A stretch of 20,423 nucleotides of DNA from an uncultured Collinsella sp. (GTDB lineage: Bacteria > Actinomycetota > Coriobacteriia > Coriobacteriales > Coriobacteriaceae), in contig CABUVF010000016.1 in assembly GCA_902494945.1 (NCBI GenBank), forward strand, positions 1 to 20,423. The letters run 5' to 3'. A program made the position numbers and the translations under genes. The notes beneath the pieces are model-generated. The model searched no databases. It worked only from the letters and a program-made list of their open reading frames with translations, and was not told where the DNA came from. Shown one piece after another: positions 7,815-15,344 of this stretch. Position 1 is the first letter of the stretch. The number at the start of each line of letters is the position of its first letter.

Positions 7815-7858
7815 ATTGCTGAAGATATGAAGCTGCAAATCGGCTGCTCGACTTATGC

Positions 7859-8554
7859 TTATGCCTGCTGCCAGGTGTCGACAAGCTCCTTGGCCGCGGC
7901 GTAGGGATCGTCGGCGCTGCAGACGGCGCTTACCACAAAGAAGCCGTCGACGCCGGTGGCCTTAAGCTGCGGCAAGTCGGCCGTCTTAACGCCGCCGCCC
8001 ACCACGATGGGCACGGGGCTTGCCGCGTGGAGTGCGGCAAGGTCCTCAAAGCTCTTGGTGATGATGGAGCCGTCGGCCGCACGTCCGCAGTCGCGCTTGG
8101 TTTCGGTCTCGTGGAGCGGGCCGATGCCCAGGTAGTCGACCAGGCTCATGTCGGCGGTCTTGACGTACTCGAGCATCTCCTCGCAACGGGCCGAAAGGCC
8201 CACAATGGCGTCGGGGCCCAGCAGCTTGCGACAGACCTCGACGGGAATATCGCTCTGGCCCACGTGCACGCCGTCGACCGCAATGCCCTGCTCGCGTGCG
8301 GCGAGTACGCAGTCAAGGCGGTCATCGATCAGCAAGGCGACCTGACCGGTCTTGCCAGCCTGTGCGATTGCCTGCGCGGCGTCGCCGGTCAGCGCAATGA
8401 TCTCGCGGGCGCTTGCCACCTTGGAGCGCACCTGAATGCAGGTAAAGCCGGCGTCGAGCGCCTGGGCCACCACATCGCCCACGGGGCGTCCGAGGGTGTT
8501 TTCGGGGCCGAGCACCAGATAGGCCGAGATATCAAGGTTGTCGCGGATGCTCAT
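7859..8554 (-). CDS. thiE: thiamine-phosphate synthase
   Basis: This 231-residue TIM-barrel enzyme joins HMP-pyrophosphate and hydroxyethylthiazole phosphate to give thiamine phosphate. Family motifs are in order: QVRSK (41-45), LIDDR (75-79), VDGVHVGQSD (93-102), GLSAR (119-123), DYLGIGPLHETETK (140-153), IVVGGGV (183-189) and the phosphate-binding GVDGFFVVSAV (201-211). ATG 8554 is preceded by AGGAGG and overlaps the previous gene's TGA as ATGA, so translation is probably coupled. A longer open frame upstream is only the shadow of that gene. It is the last gene of the thiM - thiamine-binding - thiE operon, which is controlled by a TPP riboswitch. A thiD gene for pyrimidine phosphorylation is not in this window and must lie elsewhere if the pathway is complete. 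Confidence 0.95.
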   Translation of the reverse strand: MSIRDNLDISAYLVLGPENTLGRPVGDVVAQALDAGFTCIQVRSKVASAREIIALTGDAAQAIAQAGKTGQVALLIDDRLDCVLAAREQGIAVDGVHVGQSDIPVEVCRKLLGPDAIVGLSARCEEMLEYVKTADMSLVDYLGIGPLHETETKRDCGRAADGSIITKSFEDLAALHAASPVPIVVGGGVKTADLPQLKATGVDGFFVVSAVCSADDPYAAAKELVDTWQQA

Positions 8555-8892
8555 TGTGCTTCCTCCTGCTTTTTGATCTGTGCTTCCATGCGCTTGAGTT
8601 TGCCGGTCATGGTGTCGGTAAATCCGGGTCGAATATCGGCTTTGAGCACGACTTCGGTGCGGATGCCCTTGCTCGCCAACACAAAGGTCGCGTCGCGCAC
8701 GACCTGCATGACCTCGTCCCAGTCGCCCTCGATCTCGGTGAACATCGAGGTGGTGCGGTTGGGAAGGCCGCTCTCGCGAATGACGCGCACGACCTCGGCG
8801 ACCTCGGCGGACAGCTCGTCGCCGGTGCCGCATGGGGCGATGGCCACGGCGACGAGCGTGTTCATGCCGGCATTTGTTGCGGGTTCGGACAT
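8551..8892 (-). CDS. MTH1187-family (YqgV-type) thiamine-binding protein
   Basis: This 113-residue single-domain protein matches the small thiamine-binding MTH1187/YkoF-like ferredoxin-fold family. It shows VAVAIAPCGTGDELSAEVAEV near the start (about 14-34), SGLPNRTTSMFTEIEGDWDEV (about 41-61) and a basic, glutamate-rich C-terminus. Such proteins bind thiamine or its hydroxymethylpyrimidine part and may buffer or channel intermediates. ATG 8892 has GAGGAAG eight bases upstream, inside the end of thiM, and lies only three bases after that stop codon. A second methionine at residue 10 is a possible alternative start. Its position between thiM and thiE supports a role in thiamine synthesis or salvage. 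Confidence 0.88.
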   Translation of the reverse strand: MSEPATNAGMNTLVAVAIAPCGTGDELSAEVAEVVRVIRESGLPNRTTSMFTEIEGDWDEVMQVVRDATFVLASKGIRTEVVLKADIRPGFTDTMTGKLKRMEAQIKKQEEAQ

Positions 8893-8895
8893 GGC

Positions 8896-9735
8896 TTATG
8901 CTTCCTCGAGCTCGAGTCGGTTGTCGGCAATATCCTGGGCGGTTGCGCGGTAGAGCTCGTCGATAAAGGCGACCTTAAAGCTTGCCGGGGCATCGGCGAC
9001 GGCGGCGGCACGCGTGCCGGCAACGTTGTAGACGGCGGTGCCGCAGACTGCTGCCGTAAACGGATCGGTAGCACAGGCGTACACGGCCAGCACGCCGCCC
9101 TGCGAGCAACCGCAGCCGGTGATCTTGGACATGAGCGGGCTGCCGCCGTGGGATTTGGCCACGGTCGTGCCGTCGGTAATCAGGTCGACTTCGCCCGAGA
9201 CCACAACGGCGCCGCCGGTGTAGCGAGCGAGCGCCACGGCGGCATCGCGGGCGGCGTCGACCGTGTCGGTGGTATCGACACCACGTACGCGGCTCAGATC
9301 GGCCGACTCGCCCTCAAGACCCCACAGGCCGGAGAGTGCGATGATCTCGGAGGCGTTGCCGCGTACGATGGCGGGCTTGTACTGCTTGAGCTCGTTTACC
9401 AGCTGGGTGCGCAGGCTACCGATGCCCAGACCCACCGGATCGAGCACCCAGGGCTTGCCGGCGTCGTGTGCCGCCTTGGCCGCGCGGGGAATCGTCTGCT
9501 CGTAGATGGGGAAGAGCGTGCCCATGTTGAGATAGATGGCGCCGCCGCCGGCAACGAGCGCCTCGCCCTCGTCGGGCAGATAGACCATGGCGGCCGAACC
9601 GCCCACGGCGAGCTGCGCGTTGGCGACAAAGTCGATCGTCACCGTGTTGGTGATGGAGCCGGCCATCGGATTGGTGGCTCGAATCTCCTCTACGGCCTTG
9701 ACCATATGTTGCTTAAGCTGTTCCGAATCAATCAC
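8896..9735 (-). CDS. thiM: hydroxyethylthiazole kinase
   Basis: This 279-residue ribokinase-like enzyme phosphorylates 4-methyl-5-(2-hydroxyethyl)thiazole, the salvage route to the thiazole half of thiamine. Visible motifs are SITNTVTIDFVAN (27-39), the glycine-rich GGSAAM (45-50), WVLDPVGLGIGSLR (96-109), VRGNASEI (124-131) and the anion-hole/phosphate motif KITGCGCSQGG. The last of these keeps the cysteine next to the usual GTGC element. A GTG start at 9735 is chosen because AAGGAGG lies eight bases before it. The open frame continues upstream into the riboswitch terminator, so a longer protein is not credible. It is the first gene of the operon and is directly controlled by the TPP riboswitch. 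Family length is about 260-280 residues, in agreement. Confidence 0.95.
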   Translation of the reverse strand: MIDSEQLKQHMVKAVEEIRATNPMAGSITNTVTIDFVANAQLAVGGSAAMVYLPDEGEALVAGGGAIYLNMGTLFPIYEQTIPRAAKAAHDAGKPWVLDPVGLGIGSLRTQLVNELKQYKPAIVRGNASEIIALSGLWGLEGESADLSRVRGVDTTDTVDAARDAAVALARYTGGAVVVSGEVDLITDGTTVAKSHGGSPLMSKITGCGCSQGGVLAVYACATDPFTAAVCGTAVYNVAGTRAAAVADAPASFKVAFIDELYRATAQDIADNRLELEEA

Positions 9736-9756
9736 TGCACATGCCTCCTTGGCATA

Positions 9757-9787
9757 GAAAAGGGGCGCTGTGCATAGACAGCGCCCC
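9757..9787 (-). terminator. intrinsic terminator of the TPP riboswitch expression platform
   Basis: On the minus strand a 10-bp GC-rich stem (GGGGCGCTGT / ACAGCGCCCC, at 9778-9787 and 9762-9771) with a 6-base loop is followed by TTTT. It lies between the riboswitch aptamer and the thiM start. TPP binding would therefore favour premature termination. Confidence 0.88.
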
Positions 9788-9797
9788 TGTAAAGGCG

Positions 9798-9893
9798 GCA
9801 TGCTCCCTACGCCAGCATTAACTGACAGGTTCAAAGGATTGGGCCCTATGCCCTCTCAGCCTTGTGGTTTGCACCGCCGGCACTCCCGCATCG
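9798..9893 (-). ncRNA. TPP riboswitch (THI element)
   Basis: The minus strand carries the conserved THI-box blocks in order: GGGAGTGCC, GGCTGAGAGGGC, CCTTTGAACCTGTC, TTAATGCTGGCGTAGGGA, and GCAT, which closes helix P1 with ATGC at 9888-9891. CTGAGA and the GAACCTG...GTAGGGA segments form the pyrimidine- and pyrophosphate-binding pockets in known TPP aptamers. It precedes an intrinsic terminator and thiM, so it should repress the thiM operon by transcription attenuation when TPP is abundant. Confidence 0.95.
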
Positions 9894-9908
9894 AATCTGT
9901 TGTTCCCT

Positions 9909-9914
9909 ATACTA
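9909..9914 (-). promoter_or_regulatory. candidate -10 hexamer of the thi operon
   Basis: The minus strand reads TAGTAT about 16 bases before the riboswitch 5' end, at the right distance for initiation close to the aptamer. The -35 region would fall inside the left arm of the inverted repeat at 9919-9953, where no good consensus is visible. Confidence 0.35.
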
Positions 9915-9918
9915 GCGC

Positions 9919-10020
9919 ACCTGCCAATATGGGACAGGTTTATTTTGGCAGGTGGCAACAGGGGCGCTGCATTTTCCCAGATAAAACCTGCCAAGATAAA
10001 CCTGTCCCTTATTGGCAGGT
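9919..10020. repeat. REPIN-like nested inverted repeat between thi operon and HAD gene
   Basis: Two 35-base arms (9919-9953 and 9986-10020) are reverse complements with 33 of 35 matches, around a 32-base centre. Each arm is itself bounded by a 9-base inverted pair, ACCTGCCAA and TTGGCAGGT, enclosing a GGGACAGGTTTAT core. The 9-mer therefore appears four times with alternating orientation. This two-level symmetry resembles REP doublets (REPINs) mobilised by RAYT transposases. No RAYT gene is present in this window. The element separates two divergent promoters. Confidence 0.85.
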
Positions 10021-10041
10021 CGTTACAATAGACGGGATAAA
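10012..10041 (+). promoter_or_regulatory. candidate promoter of the HAD phosphatase gene
   Basis: TTGGCA (10012-10017), the outer end of the REPIN-like arm, is 18 bases from GATAAA (10036-10041). An alternative -10 is TACAAT at 10024-10029. If the first pair is used, the repeat itself supplies the -35 element. Assigned by eye only. Confidence 0.3.
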
Positions 10042-10060
10042 GAATGACCGAGGGGACCTT

Positions 10061-10969
10061 ATGATCAAACTTGTGCTGACCGATATGGACGATACGCTGA
10101 TTCCTGCTGGACACGATGGCGCCAGCGACTGCGCCATCGAGGGCATTCATGCCATGCAGGCGGCGGGCCTGCATTTTGGCCCGGTTTCGGGTCGCCAGCC
10201 GTCCGCGATGAGCTGGATGTTCCGCAATCGCTCCGAGTGCTTCTCGACCGGTGCGTTTTGCAACGGCCAGGTGATGTTTGTCGATGGCGAGGCGGTTGCC
10301 TCGCGCGCAACTGATAACGATGCCCTTATGCACCTGGCCGACTACCTGGAGCAAGAGACCGACGATACCTATTTGAAGGTCTACCGTCTGGGTGATGACT
10401 TTTGGGACAACGACGCCTATTGCGTGACAAGCGATCCCGAGCGTGTGCGTCGCGCCATGGAGTCAGGCGGCAACGCGTGGCTCAAGGGCGAAGAGGCTCC
10501 CTGTCGCCCTGTCGTTGACGATGCCCCGGTATACAAGGCGAATATCTGGAGTGCCCGTTCGCGCGAGGAACTCGCCGAGCTGCGCGAGCGTGTTGCCGCC
10601 GAGGTGCCGGAGCTCTCGCTCGTGTTTCCCAACAACCGCGTGCGCCTGTTCGACGTTCTTCCGACCGGCTGGGACAAGGGCTGTGCTGCGCTGGAGCTGG
10701 CGCGCGCTTTGGGCCTGACGCCCGACGAGGTGGCCGTATTCGGCGATTCCGATAACGATTTGCCCATGATCGATGCCGTTCCCAATTCCGTTGCAGTCGC
10801 CAATGCCAACGAGGCCGTCACGGCTGCCGCGCGCTGGCATATCGGCGCTGCGGCAGATGATGCGGTTGCCGGGGCTCTGCATCAGATTGCCGCCTGCGCC
10901 GCGACGGGGGAGATGCCGTCGTTTATGCGTCAGATGGACGCGACGGGTTTCGACGTCACGAACGTCTAG
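10061..10969 (+). CDS. Cof-type HAD-superfamily phosphatase (IIB)
   Basis: This 302-residue cytosolic phosphohydrolase carries HAD motif I TDMDDTL (residues 7-13; nucleophile Asp8, general acid Asp10). Motif II is in GPVSGRQ (about 42-48), motif III lysine in GWDKG, and motif IV in FGDSDNDLPM. The large insertion between motifs II and III is the C2B cap of Cof/YbiV-like enzymes that dephosphorylate sugar phosphates, PLP or FMN-like compounds. The true substrate cannot be read from sequence. ATG 10061 follows GAGGGGACCTT. The frame is open back to 9770 across the riboswitch and REPIN-like region, which cannot be coding. The LysR gene starts 10 bases downstream, so the two are probably co-transcribed. 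Confidence 0.92.
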   Translation: MIKLVLTDMDDTLIPAGHDGASDCAIEGIHAMQAAGLHFGPVSGRQPSAMSWMFRNRSECFSTGAFCNGQVMFVDGEAVASRATDNDALMHLADYLEQETDDTYLKVYRLGDDFWDNDAYCVTSDPERVRRAMESGGNAWLKGEEAPCRPVVDDAPVYKANIWSARSREELAELRERVAAEVPELSLVFPNNRVRLFDVLPTGWDKGCAALELARALGLTPDEVAVFGDSDNDLPMIDAVPNSVAVANANEAVTAAARWHIGAAADDAVAGALHQIAACAATGEMPSFMRQMDATGFDVTNV

Positions 10970-10979
10970 GGAGAAAGCC

Positions 10980-11876
10980 ATGAAGCTCCAGCAGCTCAGA
11001 TATGTCGTCAAAGTTGCCGAATGCGGCAGCATCACCGAGGCCTCGCGCCGACTCTTTGTGTCGCAGCCTTCGATTACCGCGTCAATTCGCGATCTCGAAA
11101 ACGAGATGGGTGTACACATCTTTGAGCGCACCAACAAGGGCGTCATTGTGTCCGAGGAAGGCGAGACCTTCTTGGGCTATGCGCGCCAGGTACTCGACCA
11201 GGCCGACCTGCTCGAGGGCAAGTACAAGGGCGCATCCGAGCAGGTGCCGCACTTTAGTGTGAGCTGCCAGCATTATTCCTTTGCCGTTAATGCATTTGTC
11301 GATGTGATCCGCGAGTTCGATGCCGCGCGCTACGACTTTACCCTGCGCGAGGAGCAGACCCACGAGATTATCGAGGACGTCGCGCATATGAAAAGCGAGC
11401 TCGGCATCCTGTACTTATCCGAGCATAACCGCGAGGTCATCGAGCGCATGCTCGCCGCCAACGAACTCGTATTCGAGGGGCTCTTCTGCGCCACGCCGCA
11501 TGTCTTTGTATGCGCCGACCATCCACTGGCGGACCACGCCAGCGTGACGCTCGAAGATCTCGAGGACTACCCGTTCCTGTCCTATGAGCAGGGCAGCTAT
11601 AACTCGTTTTACTATTCCGAGGAGCTGACCTCGACCTTTGAGCGTCGCAAGAATATCCGCGTGCGCGACCGTGCGACGTTGTTCAACCTAGCTATGGGCC
11701 TTAACGGCTACACGGTTTGTTCGGGCGTGATCAGCCATGAACTTAACGGCCCCGGCATTATCTCCATTCCGCTCGATGTAGACGAGTACATGGAGATCGG
11801 CATCATCACGCGCAAGAACACGACACTTACGCGCTACGGGCAGGCCTATATCGAAGCGATTCGTCAGCACATCTAG
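10980..11876 (+). CDS. LysR-family transcriptional regulator
   Basis: This is a 298-residue LTTR. The N-terminal winged helix-turn-helix (about 1-62) shows the usual LRYVVKVAECGSITEASRRL and VSQPSITASIRDLE segments, then a linker helix and a periplasmic-binding-protein-like effector domain (about 90-298). ATG 10980 is preceded by GGGAGAAAG. Longer in-frame starts lie inside the HAD gene and are rejected. The next gene, a MetE-like methyltransferase on the same strand, has a dyad in its promoter region (11923-11945). The regulator may therefore act on that gene in response to a methionine-cycle metabolite, in the manner of MetR or MtaR/CmbR. That functional link is inference from adjacency. 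Confidence 0.92.
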   Translation: MKLQQLRYVVKVAECGSITEASRRLFVSQPSITASIRDLENEMGVHIFERTNKGVIVSEEGETFLGYARQVLDQADLLEGKYKGASEQVPHFSVSCQHYSFAVNAFVDVIREFDAARYDFTLREEQTHEIIEDVAHMKSELGILYLSEHNREVIERMLAANELVFEGLFCATPHVFVCADHPLADHASVTLEDLEDYPFLSYEQGSYNSFYYSEELTSTFERRKNIRVRDRATLFNLAMGLNGYTVCSGVISHELNGPGIISIPLDVDEYMEIGIITRKNTTLTRYGQAYIEAIRQHI

Positions 11877-11922
11877 ACTGCTGCGTTCTGCACGGGTCAA
11901 ATCTCTTTATGGCAGTCCTAGC

Positions 11923-11945
11923 TGATATAGGAAACATCTATATCA
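11923..11945 (+). promoter_or_regulatory. dyad TGATATAG-N7-CTATATCA, candidate LysR operator
   Basis: The 8-base arms (11923-11930 and 11938-11945) are exact reverse complements with a 7-base centre. They contain a T-N11-A core typical of LTTR sites. The dyad lies 87 bases before the methyltransferase ATG, in an A/T-rich stretch that includes TATATT (11960-11965) as a possible -10. The adjacent LysR protein is the obvious candidate binder. Confidence 0.5.
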
Positions 11946-12031
11946 AACTGTTATAAACATATATTTTACGATGGCCATATGAGCGCTCATACTCTGTCCT
12001 AGTAAAGCAACCAATGCAAAGGGAGATATCT

Positions 12032-13165
12032 ATGAGCACTTCAATTCAACCGAACGCGCCGTTTCGCGCCGATATCGTCGGCAGTTTTCTTCGTCCGCAG
12101 GTCGTGAAGGACGCCCGTGCCGCCTACGCCGCGGGTACGCTCGATGCCGAGGGGCTTAAGGCCGTCGAGGATGAGGCTATTCGCGACCTAGTGGACAAGC
12201 AAAAGACCGCCGGCCTGCAGGTCATCACCGATGGCGAGTTTCGCCGCAGCTACTGGCACCTCGATTTTATGTGGGGGCTGAACGGCGTCGAGCGTCGCAC
12301 CTCGCGTACGGGCTATATGTTCCACGATGAGGAGACCACCGCCGACACCGCCGTGGTGACTGGCCCCATTAGCGGCGAGAGTCATCCGTTCGTCGAGCAC
12401 TTCAAATTTGTCAAGGCGCTCGAGGGGGAGGGCCAGGTCACGCGGCAAACCATTCCGGCGCCGATCCAGACGTTCTCGGAGGTTACGCTCGACCGCTGCG
12501 ATGGCCAGCAGGAGAGCCTGCGCGCCGTCTATAAGACCGATGAGGAACTTGCCGACGCAATTGCAGCCGCTTATCGCACGGTGATCGCAGACCTGTACGC
12601 CGCCGGTTGTCGCAATATCCAGTTTGATGACTGCACCTGGGGCATTTACTGCGATACCGACTTTGTGTCCAAGACTGGCATGAGCCCGGTTGACCTGCAA
12701 AGGGTGAGCGAGCTGGGCGTGGCGCTCAACAACGCCGCCATCGAGGACAAGCCCGACGACCTCGTCATTAACACGCACGTGTGCCGCGGCAACTACCACT
12801 CCACCTATGCCTTCGAGGGCGGCTATGACCCCATCGCGCCGTACCTGTTCGCACACGAGAACGTCGATGCGTTTTACCTTGAGTTCGATACGCCGCGTGC
12901 CGGTGGCTTTGAGCCGCTCAAGTACGTTGCCCCCGGCAAGAAGGTCGTGTTGGGCCTAGTGACCACCAAGGCCGCTGAGCTTGAGGACGAGGATGCCATC
13001 GTCGAGCGTATTCACGAGGCTGCAAAGTATGTTCCGCTCGAGAACCTGTATCTGTCGCCCCAGTGCGGCTTTGCCAGCTGCGAGATTGGCAACAAGCTGA
13101 CCGAGGACGAGCAGTGGGCAAAGGTCGCTCTGGTCAGGCGCATCGCCGAACGCGTTTGGAAGTAG
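12032..13165 (+). CDS. MetE C-terminal-domain-like, cobalamin-independent methyltransferase
   Basis: This 377-residue enzyme has the UROD/MetE-like TIM-barrel fold and resembles Bacillus YxjG/YxjH. It is half the length of full MetE and lacks the N-terminal duplicated barrel. Zinc/thiolate ligands expected of the family are visible: His249 and Cys251 in INTHVCRGNY, Glu284 in YLEFDT, and Cys350 in GFASC. VGSFLRP (16-22) and DGEFRRSYWH (67-76) are the usual substrate-loop motifs. It probably moves a methyl group to homocysteine or a related thiol; the donor is not established for this subgroup. ATG 12032 follows AAGGGAG six bases upstream, and an ATG at 12014 lacks a site. The LysR gene precedes it, and a permease with its own promoter region follows. 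Confidence 0.9.
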   Translation: MSTSIQPNAPFRADIVGSFLRPQVVKDARAAYAAGTLDAEGLKAVEDEAIRDLVDKQKTAGLQVITDGEFRRSYWHLDFMWGLNGVERRTSRTGYMFHDEETTADTAVVTGPISGESHPFVEHFKFVKALEGEGQVTRQTIPAPIQTFSEVTLDRCDGQQESLRAVYKTDEELADAIAAAYRTVIADLYAAGCRNIQFDDCTWGIYCDTDFVSKTGMSPVDLQRVSELGVALNNAAIEDKPDDLVINTHVCRGNYHSTYAFEGGYDPIAPYLFAHENVDAFYLEFDTPRAGGFEPLKYVAPGKKVVLGLVTTKAAELEDEDAIVERIHEAAKYVPLENLYLSPQCGFASCEIGNKLTEDEQWAKVALVRRIAERVWK

Positions 13166-13286
13166 CAGTACCGTTTGCGGGGGCGGTGCGTGCGGGACGG
13201 CATATATCACGTACAATGGTTCGGATCGTATCGTTCGGGCAGGTTATCCGATATGCCCGATCGCCCTTCCATTCGAAAGGACATCC
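13166..13286 (+). promoter_or_regulatory. leader region of the uracil/xanthine permease
   Basis: TACAAT (13212-13217) could serve as the -10. The following leader contains a 7-bp hairpin TCGGGCA (13235-13241) / TGCCCGA (13254-13260) with a 12-base loop, ending about 26 bases before the ATG. It could modulate expression or translation, but no known riboswitch or PyrR-binding consensus is recognisable. Confidence 0.35.
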
Positions 13287-14621
13287 ATGTCCCAATCCTC
13301 GACGCCCACTGTCGCCGATGCCATCTACGATGCGTCATCGCTCGGCCGCCCGCGCATGTTCCTACTCGGTCTGCAGCACTTGTTTGCCATGTTTGGCGCC
13401 ACAGTGCTGGTGCCCGTGCTCACCGGTCTCTCGGTTTCGGCAACGCTTTTGTTTGCCGGCCTGGGCACACTGCTCTTCCACTTCCTGTCGCGCGGCAAGG
13501 TGCCGGCCTTCTTGGGCTCGTCGTTTGCCTTTATTGCCGGTTATGCCGCAATCGCGCCCAACGGCGAGGCCGAGCTTTTGCCCTACGCCTGCCTGGGCGT
13601 AGCTTGTGCCGGCCTGCTCTATCCGGTGCTGGCGGCGCTCTTCCGCGCGTTTGGCGCCAAGCGTGTCATGCGTTTCTTTCCGCCGGTGGTGACTGGCCCC
13701 ATCGTCATTTCCATCGGCTTGATCCTGGCAAGTTCCGCTATTGCTAACTGCCAGACCAACTGGCTTGTGGCTGTCATTGCCGTTGCCGTTATCGTGATCT
13801 GCAACATTTGGGGTCGCGGCATGGTCAAGATCGTGCCGATTCTGCTGGGCGTTGTGGTGAGCTATGCCGTTGCGGCTGCGCTCGGCGAGGTTGATTTCTC
13901 GGGCGTTGCCGCCGCTCCGTGGGTCGGTCTGCCCATCGTGTGGGACAACACCGTGTTTGCACTCTTTGGGCCGCAGTTCGATAGCGGTCTTGCCACGACG
14001 GCCATCATCACCATTATGCCGCTGGCATTTGCGACCATGATCGAGCATATCGGTGATATCTCGGCTATCGGCTCCACCTGCGAGCGTAACTACATCGCCG
14101 ATCCTGGCCTGCATCGCACGCTGCTTGGCGACGGCCTGGCGACCATTCTCGCATCGCTCTTTGGCGCTCCGGCTAACACCACCTATGGCGAGAACACCGG
14201 TGTGCTTGCCCTAACGCGTGTGTTTGACCCGCGCGTGATTCGCATTGCCGCGTGTTGCGCCATTGTGCTCTCGTTCTGCCCCAAGTTCGCGGCTGTCATT
14301 GCGGCCATGCCGGCGTGTGTGATCGGCGGCGTGTCACTCGTGCTCTATGGCATGATCAGTGCGGTAGGTGTGCGTAACCTCATCGAGAACCAGGTCGATT
14401 TCCAGAACAACCGCAACGTGCTGGTGGCCGCTCTGGTGCTGGTGCTTTCACTCGGCATTGCTTACAGCACTGCCGGTGCTATCGTGTTGGAGCTGGGCGG
14501 CGTGACCATTTCGCTTTCGGGTCTTGCCGTGGGTTCGCTGGTGGGCATTGTGCTCAATGCCATCCTACCGGGTAACGACTTTGAGTTTGATGTCTCCGAG
14601 CTTGAGGAGGCTGCTGAGTAA
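13287..14621 (+). CDS. uracil/xanthine permease, NCS2 family (UraA type)
   Basis: This 444-residue polytopic membrane protein has about 12-14 hydrophobic segments. The start is LGLQHLFAMFGATVLVPVLTG (about 28-48), the hallmark of NCS2 nucleobase:H+ symporters. AFATMIEHIGDI (about 248-259) and APANTTYGENTGVLALTRV (about 293-311) hold the conserved substrate-binding residues, including the Glu-His pair and the NTTYGEN motif typical of UraA/PyrP. It imports uracil or possibly xanthine. ATG 13287 follows AAAGGACATCC. The C-terminus is acidic and cytoplasmic. The gene stands alone, with a leader hairpin upstream and a strong shared terminator downstream. A second, AzgA-type NCS2 permease lies at 19560-20423. 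Confidence 0.93.
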   Translation: MSQSSTPTVADAIYDASSLGRPRMFLLGLQHLFAMFGATVLVPVLTGLSVSATLLFAGLGTLLFHFLSRGKVPAFLGSSFAFIAGYAAIAPNGEAELLPYACLGVACAGLLYPVLAALFRAFGAKRVMRFFPPVVTGPIVISIGLILASSAIANCQTNWLVAVIAVAVIVICNIWGRGMVKIVPILLGVVVSYAVAAALGEVDFSGVAAAPWVGLPIVWDNTVFALFGPQFDSGLATTAIITIMPLAFATMIEHIGDISAIGSTCERNYIADPGLHRTLLGDGLATILASLFGAPANTTYGENTGVLALTRVFDPRVIRIAACCAIVLSFCPKFAAVIAAMPACVIGGVSLVLYGMISAVGVRNLIENQVDFQNNRNVLVAALVLVLSLGIAYSTAGAIVLELGGVTISLSGLAVGSLVGIVLNAILPGNDFEFDVSELEEAAE

Positions 14622-14641
14622 CAACTGCGTCCAGCTGAATC

Positions 14642-14680
14642 AAAAAATGGCGCCCATGCGTACGCGCGGGCGTCATTTTT
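14642..14680. terminator. bidirectional intrinsic terminator
   Basis: AAAAATGGCGCCC pairs with GGGCGTCATTTTT (one G-T pair) around a 12-base loop. The A-run on one side and T-run on the other give a U-tract in both directions. It ends the permease transcript and also the convergent esterase transcript, whose stop codon overlaps the T-run at 14679-14681. Confidence 0.9.
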
Positions 14681-15344
14681 AATGCGTCAATATCCAGTGG
14701 ATGCCACGTGCCATGCGCAGATCGGTTTGGGCAAAGTGATTGCCGGGGTTGAGCTCCAGCGTTGTTGGAATGCCGCGCGCGACGAGCAACGCTTCCATCG
14801 CGCGTGTGTCGTCGAGTACATGCCGCATCATGCGGTTGGGTGTCTTGGTCTCCTTTTTGCCGAGTGACAGATAGACGGCCTGCGGGTTGCCGGCAAAAGG
14901 GGCCGTGCTGGCGCGATCGACAAAGTCGGGAAACCACAACGACCCCGATGCGCTTGCGGCGCGGCTAAAGGCGTCGGTTTGCCAGAGGGACCAGAGCGCG
15001 AAGAGGCCCGCGAGCGAGTAGCCGGCAATGCCGCGCCAGGTGGGCGGCTGAGGAAGCGACGACTCGACCTGGGGGATTATCTGATTCAGCAGCTCATCAA
15101 GAAAATCGGCAGCTTGTCCGCCGAAAGGCTCGGCATCGCGTACGGTCCCGTCGCATGCCCAGGGGCTCAGCTCGCGATTCCAATCGAGCCCGCCAATGGT
15201 GACAAGGGCGAATGGCGGACAGTCGAGCTCTCGGCAACACTCATAAACCTCGCTGCCGTCGCCCACGACCACAGGAAGGTAGATGACAGGCGCGCTTTCC
15301 GTATGATTCGAATAAACGGTTATCTGCTTTTGATGCGCTTCCAT
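14679..15344 (-). CDS. alpha/beta-hydrolase esterase (COG2819-like)
   Basis: This 221-residue putative serine hydrolase has the nucleophile elbow GYSLAG (108-113, Ser110), followed by the conserved SASGSLWFPDF segment (131-141) seen in enterochelin-esterase-like and other COG2819 esterases. The probable catalytic histidine is His203 in PGNHFAQ. The acid is probably in the LGKKETKTPN region (161-170), which matches the usual place for it. No signal peptide is present, so it should be intracellular. ATG 15344 has GAGAGAAG upstream. The gene is monocistronic and convergent with the uracil permease, and its stop codon sits in the shared terminator. The substrate is unknown; siderophore ester, acyl or acetyl ester cleavage are all possible. 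Confidence 0.85.
   Translation of the reverse strand: MEAHQKQITVYSNHTESAPVIYLPVVVGDGSEVYECCRELDCPPFALVTIGGLDWNRELSPWACDGTVRDAEPFGGQAADFLDELLNQIIPQVESSLPQPPTWRGIAGYSLAGLFALWSLWQTDAFSRAASASGSLWFPDFVDRASTAPFAGNPQAVYLSLGKKETKTPNRMMRHVLDDTRAMEALLVARGIPTTLELNPGNHFAQTDLRMARGIHWILTH

Noticed and set aside
8554..9777. 407-codon open frame on the plus strand across thiM and its neighbour
   Set aside because: It is a shadow of two well-recognised thi genes on the other strand, with low-complexity Gly/Ala/His composition and no ribosome site.
9770..10060. N-terminal extension of the HAD phosphatase gene
   Set aside because: The extension crosses the TPP riboswitch and the inverted repeat on the opposite strand. 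HAD motif I begins immediately after the ATG at 10061, which has a good ribosome site.
10773..10979. Earlier start for the LysR regulator
   Set aside because: It lies inside the HAD gene in another frame, and the helix-turn-helix starts right after ATG 10980.
13235..13260. Possible purine or pyrimidine riboswitch before the uracil permease
   Set aside because: Only a 7-bp hairpin is visible. None of the conserved purine-aptamer, PRPP or PyrR-binding elements could be recognised.
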